A DNA stretch of 14,555 nt. It comes from Cytidiella melzeri. Taxonomy: Eukaryota; Basidiomycota; Agaricomycetes; Polyporales; Irpicaceae. Made by a program: the position numbers and the translations under genes. Under the pieces are notes generated by a model, which saw only the letters and a list, made by a program, of their open reading frames with translations, had not been told where the DNA came from and did not search any database. Positions 1 to 7,943 of the stretch are shown here, piece by piece. Where the stretch lies: assembly GCA_022592445.1 (NCBI GenBank), contig JABYQR010000635.1, forward strand, positions 1 through 14,555. The letters run 5' to 3'. Within the stretch, counting starts at the first letter, position 1; every line of letters starts with the position of its first letter.

Positions 1-841
1 TACACCATGACATGTCCTTCCAAGATCAAATCACTCAGAATTTCATTCATCATGGCTTGGAATGTTGCAGGTGCGTTGCTGAAACCGAAATACATCACCT
101 TGGCTTCGAAAAGACCACGGTGTGTGATGAACGCCGTCTTCCATTTGTCACCCTTTCGGATGCGAACGTTATTGTATCCCCATCTAAGATCAATCTTTGA
201 GAAGACCTTAGCCTTGCTTAACAAATTGATTAAATCATTGATGCGAGGTATGGGGTACCAGTTTTTCACCGTGATGTCGTTCAGTTCTCGGTAGTCTTGC
301 ACAAGGCGCAACAAGCCATCTTTCTTCTTGACAAAGAACACAGGTGCTGCAATCGGACTTTTTGATTTGCGCATGTAACCTTTTCGGAGTTTCTCTTCGA
401 TCCATTGATCTAGAGAATTCTTTTCCATTGGAGACAGCGGGTATAGTTTAGCCGCTTTGGGAAGGGAGGCACCTTCCTCAAATTTGATCGCGTGATCGTA
501 CGGTTTGCGTAACGGCATGCACTCTGATTTTTTCTTTGAAAAGACCTCACCAAATTTCCATAGATATTTTGGTACTAATGGTTTCCAATTGACGGATTCT
601 TGTTCGTCAAAACCGTCTTCAAAGCCCTCATCTTCCTTCCCAGAAAGTTCAGCAATTATTTCTGCTATTTCTTGGTCTGCTGGATCGTCTAAGTCAATCC
701 AGTGGATGTGAGGGTTGTCCGGGTCAACACTTCCTATTCTGTCCAGGTTGTCTGACACCGAACGTGCCTTAGGTAACTCAAGCTCATCGATCTCTTCTTG
801 AGTTGCAGTGAAATTTTTACGAGCTCTTGGGGCACAGAGTT
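1..841 (-). pseudogene. Element A pol fragment (protease-RT linker to RT YLDD motif), inverted second copy
   Basis: Read on the minus strand, this is the same sequence as 1559-2399 on the plus strand; position x pairs with 2400-x, and every stretch I compared is identical. It encodes the linker after protease and the first part of a Ty3/gypsy reverse transcriptase. It stops at the window edge, inside the YLDD catalytic motif. It begins right after a B LTR end, at the target-site copy 837-841 (gagtt on the plus strand). It lies in the same orientation as A gag-protease at 14555-12981, so it could be the true continuation of that element, with 1559-4794 being the displaced copy. It carries the same apparent decay change as the plus copy (Trp instead of Arg in the KN-R-YP motif), so the two copies separated after that mutation. 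Confidence 0.9.
837..841. other. Target-site duplication of the B1 insertion (gagtt), left palindrome arm
   Basis: The five bases abut the B LTR end that starts at 842 (tgacacgg). The same 5-mer abuts the outer end of the B 5' LTR at 12981-12985. A 5-base duplication is usual for Ty3/gypsy integrases. Confidence 0.8.
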
Positions 842-902
842 TGACACGGAGACAAGGCTCGACGTGACAAACAGGGACACGAAGTGGATGACGACGAAGT
901 GG
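842..902 (-). repeat. B LTR 3'-terminal fragment (61 bp)
   Basis: This matches the first 60-61 plus-strand bases of the LTR copies at 5372 and 12226, i.e. the U5 end of B, finishing in the conserved TGTCA. It breaks at 902, where the next base starts an oppositely oriented LTR. It keeps the AAACAGGG form also seen in the LTR at 903-1558; the copy at 12226 lacks one A here. Confidence 0.9.
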
Positions 903-1311
903 AACTCCTTTGCACGTCTATTAAGCGCCCGTATCACGTGGCTTAGACGCTCCACACGGTCACATTACTTGCTACTACGTCACACTGGCATGTGACTTAG
1001 CTTAAGTAAGACCACATGGCTACAGACACATGGCTCAGCCCATAGCTAGGGTTTGACGTCATAGATACCATCCACATGGGCTCCTTATTGTTCTTTCCCT
1101 ATTGTTCTCTTTATGGAAGGATGTTCTCACAGGTGTGGGAATGGAATACAATAGTTGGTCTCCTTTTAGATAGATTCTCTCACGGGTAGAGTTCTTGGCA
1201 AGGTCTAGACAATAGCTATTGTTCTCCTTTAGGTAGTTCTTTTGTTCTTCGTTCACACGGCTTCTTGCAAAGCCTGCCCTCAACATGGTCTGTGCGCAGG
1301 TCCCTGAAGTC

Positions 1312-1355
1312 TATATATACTGCTGCATGTACGCTCCTAGCCCCCATCTCGACCT
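1312..1355 (+). promoter_or_regulatory. B LTR core promoter: TATA box and predicted transcription start
   Basis: TATATATA lies at 1312-1319. The ten bases ATCTCGACCT at 1346-1355 begin 34 bases after the TATA start, a normal TATA-to-start distance. They are complementary to the primer-binding site of B (12214-12223), which is why I place the RNA 5' end, and so the U3/R boundary, at about 1346. The start site is inference. Confidence 0.6.
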
Positions 1356-1375
1356 CTTGGTCTTTACTGGGCTAG

Positions 1376-1442
1376 GTAAGCAACCCCCTCTTGTACTACA
1401 TAGCTGGTAGTCACAATACTAACTTGGTCTTTACTGGGCTAG
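1376..1442 (+). other. Candidate 67-nt intron in the B LTR leader
   Basis: It starts GTAAGC, has TACTAAC (1417-1423) as a branch site matching the fungal consensus, and ends CTAG about 20 bases later. The length is typical of basidiomycete introns. An identical 20-base block lies at the end of the upstream exon (1356-1375) and at the intron 3' end (1423-1442), so splicing would remove exactly one repeat period. GT, CTAAC and AG are kept in the other two LTR copies (12341-12407 and 5488-5555, minus). There is no transcript evidence. Confidence 0.45.
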
Positions 1443-1558
1443 ACATCTGTATAAGGTTTATAGCTGGTGAGAGTATTGAGCTTCACGCCTACCACCACCA
1501 CTTCGTCGTCATCCACTTCGTGTCCCTGTTTGTCACGTCGAGCCTTGTCTCCGTGTCA

Positions 1559-1563
1559 AACTC
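1559..1563. other. Target-site duplication of B1 insertion (aactc)
   Basis: These five bases follow the B LTR end at 1558 and are the reverse complement of gagtt at 12981-12985. Codon phase agrees: ctc (1561-1563) is in frame with RT downstream, and the matching ctc codon ends the A protease frame at 12983-12981. Confidence 0.85.
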
Positions 1564-4500
1564 TGTGCCCCAAGAGCTCGTAAAAATTTCACTGCAACTC
1601 AAGAAGAGATCGATGAGCTTGAGTTACCTAAGGCACGTTCGGTGTCAGACAACCTGGACAGAATAGGAAGTGTTGACCCGGACAACCCTCACATCCACTG
1701 GATTGACTTAGACGATCCAGCAGACCAAGAAATAGCAGAAATAATTGCTGAACTTTCTGGGAAGGAAGATGAGGGCTTTGAAGACGGTTTTGACGAACAA
1801 GAATCCGTCAATTGGAAACCATTAGTACCAAAATATCTATGGAAATTTGGTGAGGTCTTTTCAAAGAAAAAATCAGAGTGCATGCCGTTACGCAAACCGT
1901 ACGATCACGCGATCAAATTTGAGGAAGGTGCCTCCCTTCCCAAAGCGGCTAAACTATACCCGCTGTCTCCAATGGAAAAGAATTCTCTAGATCAATGGAT
2001 CGAAGAGAAACTCCGAAAAGGTTACATGCGCAAATCAAAAAGTCCGATTGCAGCACCTGTGTTCTTTGTCAAGAAGAAAGATGGCTTGTTGCGCCTTGTG
2101 CAAGACTACCGAGAACTGAACGACATCACGGTGAAAAACTGGTACCCCATACCTCGCATCAATGATTTAATCAATTTGTTAAGCAAGGCTAAGGTCTTCT
2201 CAAAGATTGATCTTAGATGGGGATACAATAACGTTCGCATCCGAAAGGGTGACAAATGGAAGACGGCGTTCATCACACACCGTGGTCTTTTCGAAGCCAA
2301 GGTGATGTATTTCGGTTTCAGCAACGCACCTGCAACATTCCAAGCCATGATGAATGAAATTCTGAGTGATTTGATCTTGGAAGGACATGTCATGGTGTAT
2401 CTCGACGACATCCTCATCTTCACTGAAGACAAGAAGGAAAACCGTCGTATTACACAGGAAGTGCTCAAGCGTCTACGCGAGAACGATCTATTTGCCAAAC
2501 TGGAAAAATGCTTTTTTGAAAAAGATCGCATTCAGTACTTAGGCATGATCATTTCTCACGGACACATCAAGATGTATCCAGCCAAACTCACCGGAGTTAC
2601 TGAGTGGCCGCAACCTGAAAAGGTTAAGCAAGTCCAAGCCTTCTTAGGCTTCGCCAACTTCTATTGGCGGTTCATTAAGGACTTTGCTAAACATGCGAAA
2701 CCGCTCACTATTCTTAGAAAGAAGGACCAATCCTGGATCTGGAAAGATGCTCAGGAACAGGCCTTCCAAAGTCTGAAAAAGGCTTTTACGTCAGCACCCA
2801 TTCTGAGGATACCAGATGACGAAAACCCTTTCCGTCTTGAAACAGACGCTAGCGACTTTGCTACAGGAGCGGTACTATCACAACTGGACCCAGCTGACAA
2901 GCTGTGGCATCCAGTAGCCTTCTACTCTAACTCACTCAACGTCCATGAACGTAACTATGAGATATACGATAAAGAGTTGTTGGCTATTATCCGCGCCCTG
3001 GAAGAGTATCGTCAACATCTGGAGGAACATCCGATTACCGTAGAAATATGGTCGGATCACCAAAACCTGACATATTTCAGGAATGCCCAGAAGCTGACTC
3101 AGAGACAAGCGCAATGGGCATTATACCTCACACAATTCAATTTCGTGCTGCGGCACAAACCTGGAAAGACCATGCTTACCGCAGATCCTCTGTCCAGGAG
3201 GCCAGATCATGAAGAGGGGGTAAATTCTGATAACGAGGACAAAATTCTCCTTAAACCCGAGTTTTTTGCCATCTCTGCTATTGAAAACTCTCATGACTCG
3301 CCTATCAACAACGATGAAATCCTAAGACGGGTCAAGGAAGCACTCATGAACGACGAAGTTACCAAGGACTATCAGCAGTTACTTAACTCTGGTCCTAGGG
3401 AGTTCAAGAAATCACTAGAGGAATGGAATTTTGAGAACAGATTACTCCTATACCGTGGAAAAGTCTACATCCCCAAAGATCAGAAATTAGATCTGAGACG
3501 CCAAATTATCCAGATGCAGCACGATCTACCTTCTGCCGGACATCCTGGCAGAATGAAAACGTACGAACTGATCTCGAGAAACTACTGGTGGCCAGGTTTA
3601 ACCACCGATGTCAAGAAATACATGATAGACTGTGACACATGTCAGCGGATGAAGACTCGTCCGCAACAGCCTTATGGACCACTCATCTCTAATCCGGTTC
3701 TGGCCGAACCATGGGATATCATGACTGTCGACTTGAGTACTCAGTTACCGGAGTCTGATGGCTTCAATGCTATCTGCGTAGTCGTAGACCGCCTTACTAA
3801 AAGGGCGCACTTCTTCCCTATTGTAAACAAGTTCTCGGCAAAAGATCTTGCAGCTCTACTCTATGAGAGAGTCTGGATCCTTCACGGGTTACCTTTGCAA
3901 ATCATTTCCGACCGAGGTCCACAATTCGCAGCAGATTTATTCCAGGAATGGTGTAAAATGCTAGGGATAGAATCTACAATGACTACCGCGTATCATCCGC
4001 AAACTGATGGTCAAACTGAACAAGTTAATCAAACGCTTGGACAGTACTTGTGTTGTTACGTTGATCAACTACACGACGACTGGGCTAGACTGCTCGGCTC
4101 GGCGGAGTTCGCATACAACAATGCAGCGCACGAGGGAACTAAGCACTCGCCTTTTTACCTCGAATACAGCAGACACCCTAGAGCTGGTCCAACGCTCACT
4201 AAGGACCTGAAAAGGTCTGACATGAATGACATCATGTGGAACCGCTTGCAAGCTCAAGAGCATGCTAAAGCGGCGTTACAACTTGCGGCTGAACGCATGA
4301 AGTGGTACTATGACAAGCACGTCCAGAAGGTCCCCTTCAACAAAGGCGATCAGGTCATGCTAGATCTGAGAGACTACCAAAAATCTGGACATAAGCTGTC
4401 AGCCAAGTACTATGGCCCATTCAAGATTGCTGAAAAGCTCTTGCCGGTCACATTCAGACTGGAATGGCCCGAACGTTCACCAAGGATACATCCTGTATTC

Positions 4501-4605
4501 CATGCAAGCAAGTTGGTACCGTACAATGAACCTGAATTCGAAGGCCAAAAGCTGGAGATGCCTCCGCCAGATATCATTGACGGAGAAGAAGAATACAAAG
4601 TCTAG
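1561..4605 (+). CDS. pol: Element A Pol: reverse transcriptase, RNase H and integrase (5' end removed by B1 insertion)
   Basis: This is an open frame of about 1,014 codons. The frame is open from the B1 target site; a GTG at 1642 is often taken as start but is not a real one, because this is the middle of a polyprotein. Residues below are counted from 1642. RT: D190 (FSKID), YLDD at 253-256. RNase H: D402, E445, D472, D515. Integrase: zinc finger H627, H634, C664, C667; catalytic D697, D757 and E793, with 35 residues between the last two. A GPF-type C-terminal module lies near 921-960. All catalytic residues are present, so the enzyme core looks intact. Decay is visible: Trp replaces the usual Arg at 167 (KNWYP) and 342 (FYWRF), Cys replaces Arg at 804, and a TAG at 4603-4605 cuts off the chromodomain. 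It is a Ty3/gypsy chromovirus polyprotein. Confidence 0.95.
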   Translation, partial: LCAPRARKNFTATQEEIDELELPKARSVSDNLDRIGSVDPDNPHIHWIDLDDPADQEIAEIIAELSGKEDEGFEDGFDEQESVNWKPLVPKYLWKFGEVFSKKKSECMPLRKPYDHAIKFEEGASLPKAAKLYPLSPMEKNSLDQWIEEKLRKGYMRKSKSPIAAPVFFVKKKDGLLRLVQDYRELNDITVKNWYPIPRINDLINLLSKAKVFSKIDLRWGYNNVRIRKGDKWKTAFITHRGLFEAKVMYFGFSNAPATFQAMMNEILSDLILEGHVMVYLDDILIFTEDKKENRRITQEVLKRLRENDLFAKLEKCFFEKDRIQYLGMIISHGHIKMYPAKLTGVTEWPQPEKVKQVQAFLGFANFYWRFIKDFAKHAKPLTILRKKDQSWIWKDAQEQAFQSLKKAFTSAPILRIPDDENPFRLETDASDFATGAVLSQLDPADKLWHPVAFYSNSLNVHERNYEIYDKELLAIIRALEEYRQHLEEHPITVEIWSDHQNLTYFRNAQKLTQRQAQWALYLTQFNFVLRHKPGKTMLTADPLSRRPDHEEGVNSDNEDKILLKPEFFAISAIENSHDSPINNDEILRRVKEALMNDEVTKDYQQLLNSGPREFKKSLEEWNFENRLLLYRGKVYIPKDQKLDLRRQIIQMQHDLPSAGHPGRMKTYELISRNYWWPGLTTDVKKYMIDCDTCQRMKTRPQQPYGPLISNPVLAEPWDIMTVDLSTQLPESDGFNAICVVVDRLTKRAHFFPIVNKFSAKDLAALLYERVWILHGLPLQIISDRGPQFAADLFQEWCKMLGIESTMTTAYHPQTDGQTEQVNQTLGQYLCCYVDQLHDDWARLLGSAEFAYNNAAHEGTKHSPFYLEYSRHPRAGPTLTKDLKRSDMNDIMWNRLQAQEHAKAALQLAAERMKWYYDKHVQKVPFNKGDQVMLDLRDYQKSGHKLSAKYYGPFKIAEKLLPVTFRLEWPERSPRIHPVFHASKLVPYNEPEFEGQKLEMPPPDIIDGEEEYKV

Positions 4606-4794
4606 AAGATTCTTAAGTCAAGACGTACAGGTCGTGCCAAAAAGCTTCAGTATTACATACGCTGGAAAGGCTACGGACCAAACGACGACACGTGGGAACC
4701 TGTAGAAAACATCACGCACGCTCAAGAAGCGATCAAGAAATTCTACGACGATCATCCCCGAGCTATTCGCTCAGCTACGATTCACTGTGTATAA
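4606..4794 (+). pseudogene. Element A integrase chromodomain, separated by an in-frame TAG
   Basis: The pol frame continues in phase after TAG (4603-4605) for 62 codons to TAA at 4792-4794. The residues form a chromodomain, with the signatures YYIRWKGYG, DDTWEPVEN and an amphipathic last helix ending in FYDDHP. In chromoviruses this domain sits at the integrase C-terminus and directs insertion to methylated histone H3 chromatin. The stop falls in the first strand of the domain, so the integrase made from 1561-4605 would lack it unless the stop is read through. A CAG-to-TAG change is one possible origin. No indel is needed to explain the break. Confidence 0.88.
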
Positions 4795-5015
4795 GTCACG
4801 AACAACACACCAAGGATCATCCACGATCCAATGACGCAACCGAGGAGGGTACGGACTAGACTACCATCAGCCAATGAGGTGATAACCCCGTCAGGGACGT
4901 CGGTAGAAGCCGCTAGAGTCACTTGGAACTGCTTAGGCACCCTCTTGACAATGGTGAAAAAGTGGACTCAATGACCAAGGTGTTCGTTCAAAACTCTTTG
5001 CACGGAGTTCAAAGC
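4795..5015 (+). other. Element A 3' untranslated region
   Basis: This stretch lies between the pol stop and the polypurine tract. I see no open frame with protein-like character and no RNA gene. Confidence 0.6.
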
Positions 5016-5030
5016 AAGAAGGGGGGGTGA
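5016..5030 (+). other. Element A polypurine tract
   Basis: AAGAAGGGGGGGTGA lies immediately before TGTCACAGAT at 5031. A G-rich purine run touching a TG start is the plus-strand primer of LTR elements. It fixes both the plus orientation of A here and the first base of its 3' LTR. Confidence 0.85.
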
Positions 5031-5371
5031 TGTCACAGATTTTCAATGTTTCTACAAGACTTGCCTTACCAGGCAACGGTATTATTGGGAATATTTAGGT
5101 GCTTATCCAGCGCTTATCCGGCGTCTATTTAGGAGCTTATCCAGCACTTATCCAGCGCTTATCTGGCGCTTATCAGGCGCTTATTCCGGCGCTTATTCAC
5201 AGTGCCTATCAATTGATGCGCTGATGCGCCTCCTGTCTCTGATGCGCTGATGCGCTCCTTTCCTTATCTGTGTTTCACATGATAGAACTCTCTGGAACCT
5301 TGTGGAACTTGCTGGAACTATGATGTCATAGTATAGAACATTCCATTAGATGATGTCATAGTTCATAGAAC
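5031..5371 (+). repeat. Element A 3' LTR, 5' part only (cut by B LTR at 5372)
   Basis: It begins TGTCACAGAT directly after the polypurine tract, as an LTR should. It runs 341 bases and stops where the B LTR starts. It contains the short tandem repeats of 5101-5200 and 5214-5257 and a doubled ATGATGTCATAG motif. No coding frame. The A 5' LTR must lie beyond the right window edge, so the full LTR length cannot be judged. Confidence 0.82.
5101..5200 (+). repeat. Short tandem repeat in A LTR, about 11-bp unit GCTTATCCAGC, eight imperfect copies
   Basis: The core CTTAT(C/T) recurs near 5102, 5112, 5135, 5146, 5157, 5168, 5179 and 5191, mostly 11 bases apart. A longer unit starting ATTTAGG is also doubled (about 5094 and 5126). 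A second run of TGATGCGC follows at 5214-5257 in four copies. Repeats in U3 often bind transcription factors; no factor is identified here. Confidence 0.8.
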
Positions 5372-6128
5372 TGACACGGAGACAGGGCTCGACGTGACAA
5401 ACAGGGACACGATGTGGATGTCGACGAGGAGGTGGTGGCAGGCGTGAAGCACAATGCGTTCACCAGCTATCAAACTTATTCAGAAATCTAGCCCAGTAAA
5501 GACCAAGTTAGAATTGATACTACCCGCTATGTAGTACAAGAGGGGGTTTGCTTACCTAGCCCAGTAAAGACCAAGAGGTCGAGATGGGGGCTACGAGCGT
5601 ACATGTAGCTGCTTATATAGACTTCAGGGACCTGCGCACAGACCATGTTGAGGGCAGGCTTTGCAAGAAGCCGTGTGAACGAAGAACAAAAGAACTACCT
5701 AAAGGAGAACAATAGCTATTGTCTAGACCTTGCCAAGAACTCTACTCGTGAGAGAATCTATCTAAAAGGAGACCAACTATTGTATTCCATTCCCACACCT
5801 GTGAGAACATCCTTCCATAAAGAGAACAATAGGGAAAGAACAATAAGGAGCCCATGTGAGCGGTATCTATGACGTCAAACCCTAGCTATGGGCTGAGCCA
5901 TGTGGTTGTAGCCATGTGGTCTTACTTAAGCTAAGTCACATGCCAGTGTGACGTAGTAGCAAGTAATGTGACCGTGTGGAGCGTCTAAGCCACGTGATAC
6001 GGGCGCTTAATAGACGTGCAAAGGAGTTTGTGCAGAGAAGGTTGCAACTGAGCTGCAGCCCGGAGTTTTATAGATAAAAACAAGAGGTAAATTGCGAAAA
6101 TTAAGGGCTAGTCAGGCCATCCATGACA
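5372..6128 (-). repeat. 3' LTR of element B (from insertion B2), 757 bp
   Basis: Bounded on the inside by the polypurine tract (6131-6141) and on the outside by truncated A LTR. It holds CACGTG (5991-5996), TGACGTCA (5870-5877), a weaker TATATA (5614-5619), the start-site block (5576-5585) and the intron-like block (5488-5555). It differs from the other two LTR copies at about thirty sites, including several near the outer end. The expected partner duplication of the left flank agaac is not in the window. Confidence 0.93.
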
Positions 6129-6130
6129 TT

Positions 6131-6141
6131 ACCCCCCTCCT
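6131..6141 (-). other. Element B polypurine tract
   Basis: Minus-strand AGGAGGGGGGT lies two bases before the 3' LTR start (TGTCATGG at 6128). It is the expected plus-strand primer and confirms the minus orientation of B. The rest of 6142-6293 is a short 3' untranslated stretch with nothing else recognised. Confidence 0.85.
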
Positions 6142-6293
6142 AAAATCGAGTGTCCTCGCGAAGCATCACTGTGCTGTGGTGATAGAGGTCTTCTACCCGT
6201 CTACAGGGATTCAGCAGAATTGCCCCGATTGTCTAGTCAGCAGGATGCTAGGAAGTTTCTCCCCTTCTGGTGTCGTTGACTCGACGTTACCCG

Positions 6294-7943
6294 TCAGTGT
6301 GATGTTCTTGAGATATTCAGACCAATGTGTTTGCCTTCATCCCAGCTAAGATCGTATGTAGATGGATAGATCGTGCGAAGGAAAGCGGGGTCGGTCTGGG
6401 TATTGAATTCCCGAAAGTGCGAACGGAGATCCGCAAAGAGTGAAGCTTTGATGACCCGGGGCGCTCCGGGGTTTGCTTTGTAGAAGTCGTCAATTGCTTC
6501 TTGACTATTCTCGAGGTTTTCTACTGGTTCCCAGCTATTGTGTCCGTCTGAATACCCTTCCCATTTGACAAGGAATTGCAATTTCTTCCAGCGTCCGTGT
6601 AGCCTGCTGTCTAGCACTTTTTCGACGACGTACTGTTCTTCTCCTTCTATGACAATAGGATCAGGAGGTGGAGGTACATCTTTGCCGTTGTCGTGCCAGG
6701 GACTTAGACGGTTGATGTGGAAGACGGGGTGGATTCGGAGATAGCTGGGTAGATCGAGCTTGTAGTCGAGTTCGCCAATACGTTCGATGACCTTATATGG
6801 GCCGAGTTGTCGAGGACCGAGTTTAGGGGTAGCCTGATGGATCTGGACGTTCTTAGCGTTCAGCCAGACCATGTCCCCTACTTGGAAGACACATGAAGAG
6901 CGTTTCTCAGACTCGTAGAGTTGCTTCATCTTTTCCTTGCTTAGACGAAGAGCTGCTTCGGTCTCCTTGCGTACTCGAGCCATATTATCAAGGCGCTCAT
7001 CGAGTGAAGGGATATTGCTTCGCTTGCCAACTGGTATAGTGAAGTCGGGGCGATATCCGTAGATGACTTCAAACGGTGTTTGGGAGTTACCCGTGTGTAC
7101 TCGCGAGTTGAGTGCAAACTCAGCCGCCGGTAGATGATCGACCCAGGCGTCTTGTCGTTGCTGACAGAATAGACGCAGATACTGTTCGATATCCTGGTTT
7201 TTGCGTTCGACTTTGCCATTTCCTTGCGGATGATAGGCGGTCGTAAAACCAGTCTCTATGCCCAGGCGGTGATAGAGCGCACGCATGAAGCGCGCTGCAA
7301 ACTGGGGTCCTCGGTCAGAGAACACCTTCTTGGGAATGCCGTGAAGTTGGAATACTTCTTTGTAATGTAGATCGGCAATCCCCTCAGCGTTAACCTTAGT
7401 AGTAGTAGGGATGATGTGCGTTTGATCGGAGTAATGGTCGACGTAGACCGCGATCGAATCGAATCCCTTAGAGGATGGCAGCTGAGTGATGAGATCTACA
7501 CCGATGTGTTCCCAAGGTCCGGCCGGAGTTTCCTGAGGCTGTAGTACTGCTTTAGGATGTGGAGCTGACTTGTAACGCTGACAGCGATCACAGCCTAGTA
7601 CGTAAGTCTCTACGAAGGCATTCATCTTCGGCCACCAATAGTGTCGTGAGACTAGCTCTATGGTGCCGTGTTTGCCCGGATGACCAGCCGCGGGTGTGTC
7701 ATGGCAAGATTTGACTATTTCGTGACGGAGCTCTTTGTTGTTAGGGATGTAGAGTTTTCCCTTGTAGTAGATGAGTCCGTCACTCTCTTCCCATTCGAGT
7801 AAGCCGCTGACAAGTTTGCGAGGACCCTTCTTGCGAAGGGTAGCGAGAGCTTGTGCAACTTCTGCTTCTTGCTCCGTGCATTCTCGGATCTTTGATTCGA
7901 GTGGAGAAGCAGTGGCGAGCGCACTAGTAGCGAGGATCCGGAA
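6294..7943 (-). CDS. Element B integrase with C-terminal chromodomain
   Basis: This frame is open from the frameshift near 7942 to a TGA at 6296-6294. Numbering from the internal ATG at 7625: zinc-finger cysteines at 12 and 15, with the two histidines upstream in the same frame; catalytic D44, D104 and E140, with 35 residues between the last two; GPY-type module near 275; and a chromodomain at about 330-387 with signatures FLVKWEGY and SWEPVEN, then a tail of about 55 residues. The integrase domain is complete and without internal stops. In the element it would be cut from a Gag-Pol polyprotein. The true N-terminus is a protease cleavage site, not an ATG. It is separated from RT by a one-base deletion in a T run near 7941-7943. 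Confidence 0.93.
   Translation of the reverse strand, partial: FRILATSALATASPLESKIRECTEQEAEVAQALATLRKKGPRKLVSGLLEWEESDGLIYYKGKLYIPNNKELRHEIVKSCHDTPAAGHPGKHGTIELVSRHYWWPKMNAFVETYVLGCDRCQRYKSAPHPKAVLQPQETPAGPWEHIGVDLITQLPSSKGFDSIAVYVDHYSDQTHIIPTTTKVNAEGIADLHYKEVFQLHGIPKKVFSDRGPQFAARFMRALYHRLGIETGFTTAYHPQGNGKVERKNQDIEQYLRLFCQQRQDAWVDHLPAAEFALNSRVHTGNSQTPFEVIYGYRPDFTIPVGKRSNIPSLDERLDNMARVRKETEAALRLSKEKMKQLYESEKRSSCVFQVGDMVWLNAKNVQIHQATPKLGPRQLGPYKVIERIGELDYKLDLPSYLRIHPVFHINRLSPWHDNGKDVPPPPDPIVIEGEEQYVVEKVLDSRLHGRWKKLQFLVKWEGYSDGHNSWEPVENLENSQEAIDDFYKANPGAPRVIKASLFADLRSHFREFNTQTDPAFLRTIYPSTYDLSWDEGKHIGLNISRTSH

Larger units (their letters stand above)
903..1558 (+). repeat. Truncated LTR of element B (B1 3' LTR), lacking its first 100 bases
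   Basis: In B sense on the plus strand this aligns with 12880-12226 (minus) and shows only three differences by eye: one G/T, one G/A and one A/T-run indel. It lacks the U3 start equivalent to 12881-12980. It ends in ccgtgtca, directly followed by aactc (1559-1563), the A target site. It keeps the CACGTG box (935-940), the TGACGTCA palindrome (1054-1061), a TATA box (1312-1319) and the candidate leader intron (1376-1442). A small antisense open frame of 75 codons (1059-1286, minus) is present in all three LTR copies, but only because the LTRs are copies of one another. Confidence 0.93.
1..2399. repeat. Large inverted repeat (palindrome), arms 1-902 and 1498-2399
   Basis: The arms are reverse complements, with symmetry centre at position 1200 and a unique centre of 595 bases (903-1497) made only of B LTR sequence. 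Each arm contains 841 bases of element A pol and 61 bases of B LTR end. Symmetry stops at 903/1497. The left arm reaches the window edge, so the palindrome may extend further upstream. The junction 902/903 joins two oppositely oriented LTR pieces and shows no microhomology by eye. See the findings for origin and artefact risk. Confidence 0.93.

Noticed and set aside
1059..1286. A 75-codon open frame (minus), also at 5645-5872 and 12497-12724 (plus), apparently conserved in three places
   Set aside because: All three are the same part of the B LTR, antisense to the element and inside U3. Their similarity follows from LTR copying and says nothing about protein function.
5101..5200. Repeat array considered as CRISPR
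   Set aside because: Units are 11 bp, imperfect and without spacers, inside an LTR of a eukaryotic element.
5709..5722. 14-bp perfect palindrome ACAATAGCTATTGT in the B LTR
   Set aside because: It partly arises from one of the ATTGTT sites; too short and AT-rich to claim a separate function.
6092..6349. Plus-strand open frame of 85 codons near the B 3' end
   Set aside because: It covers the LTR end, the polypurine tract and the antisense of the integrase tail; no protein-like features.
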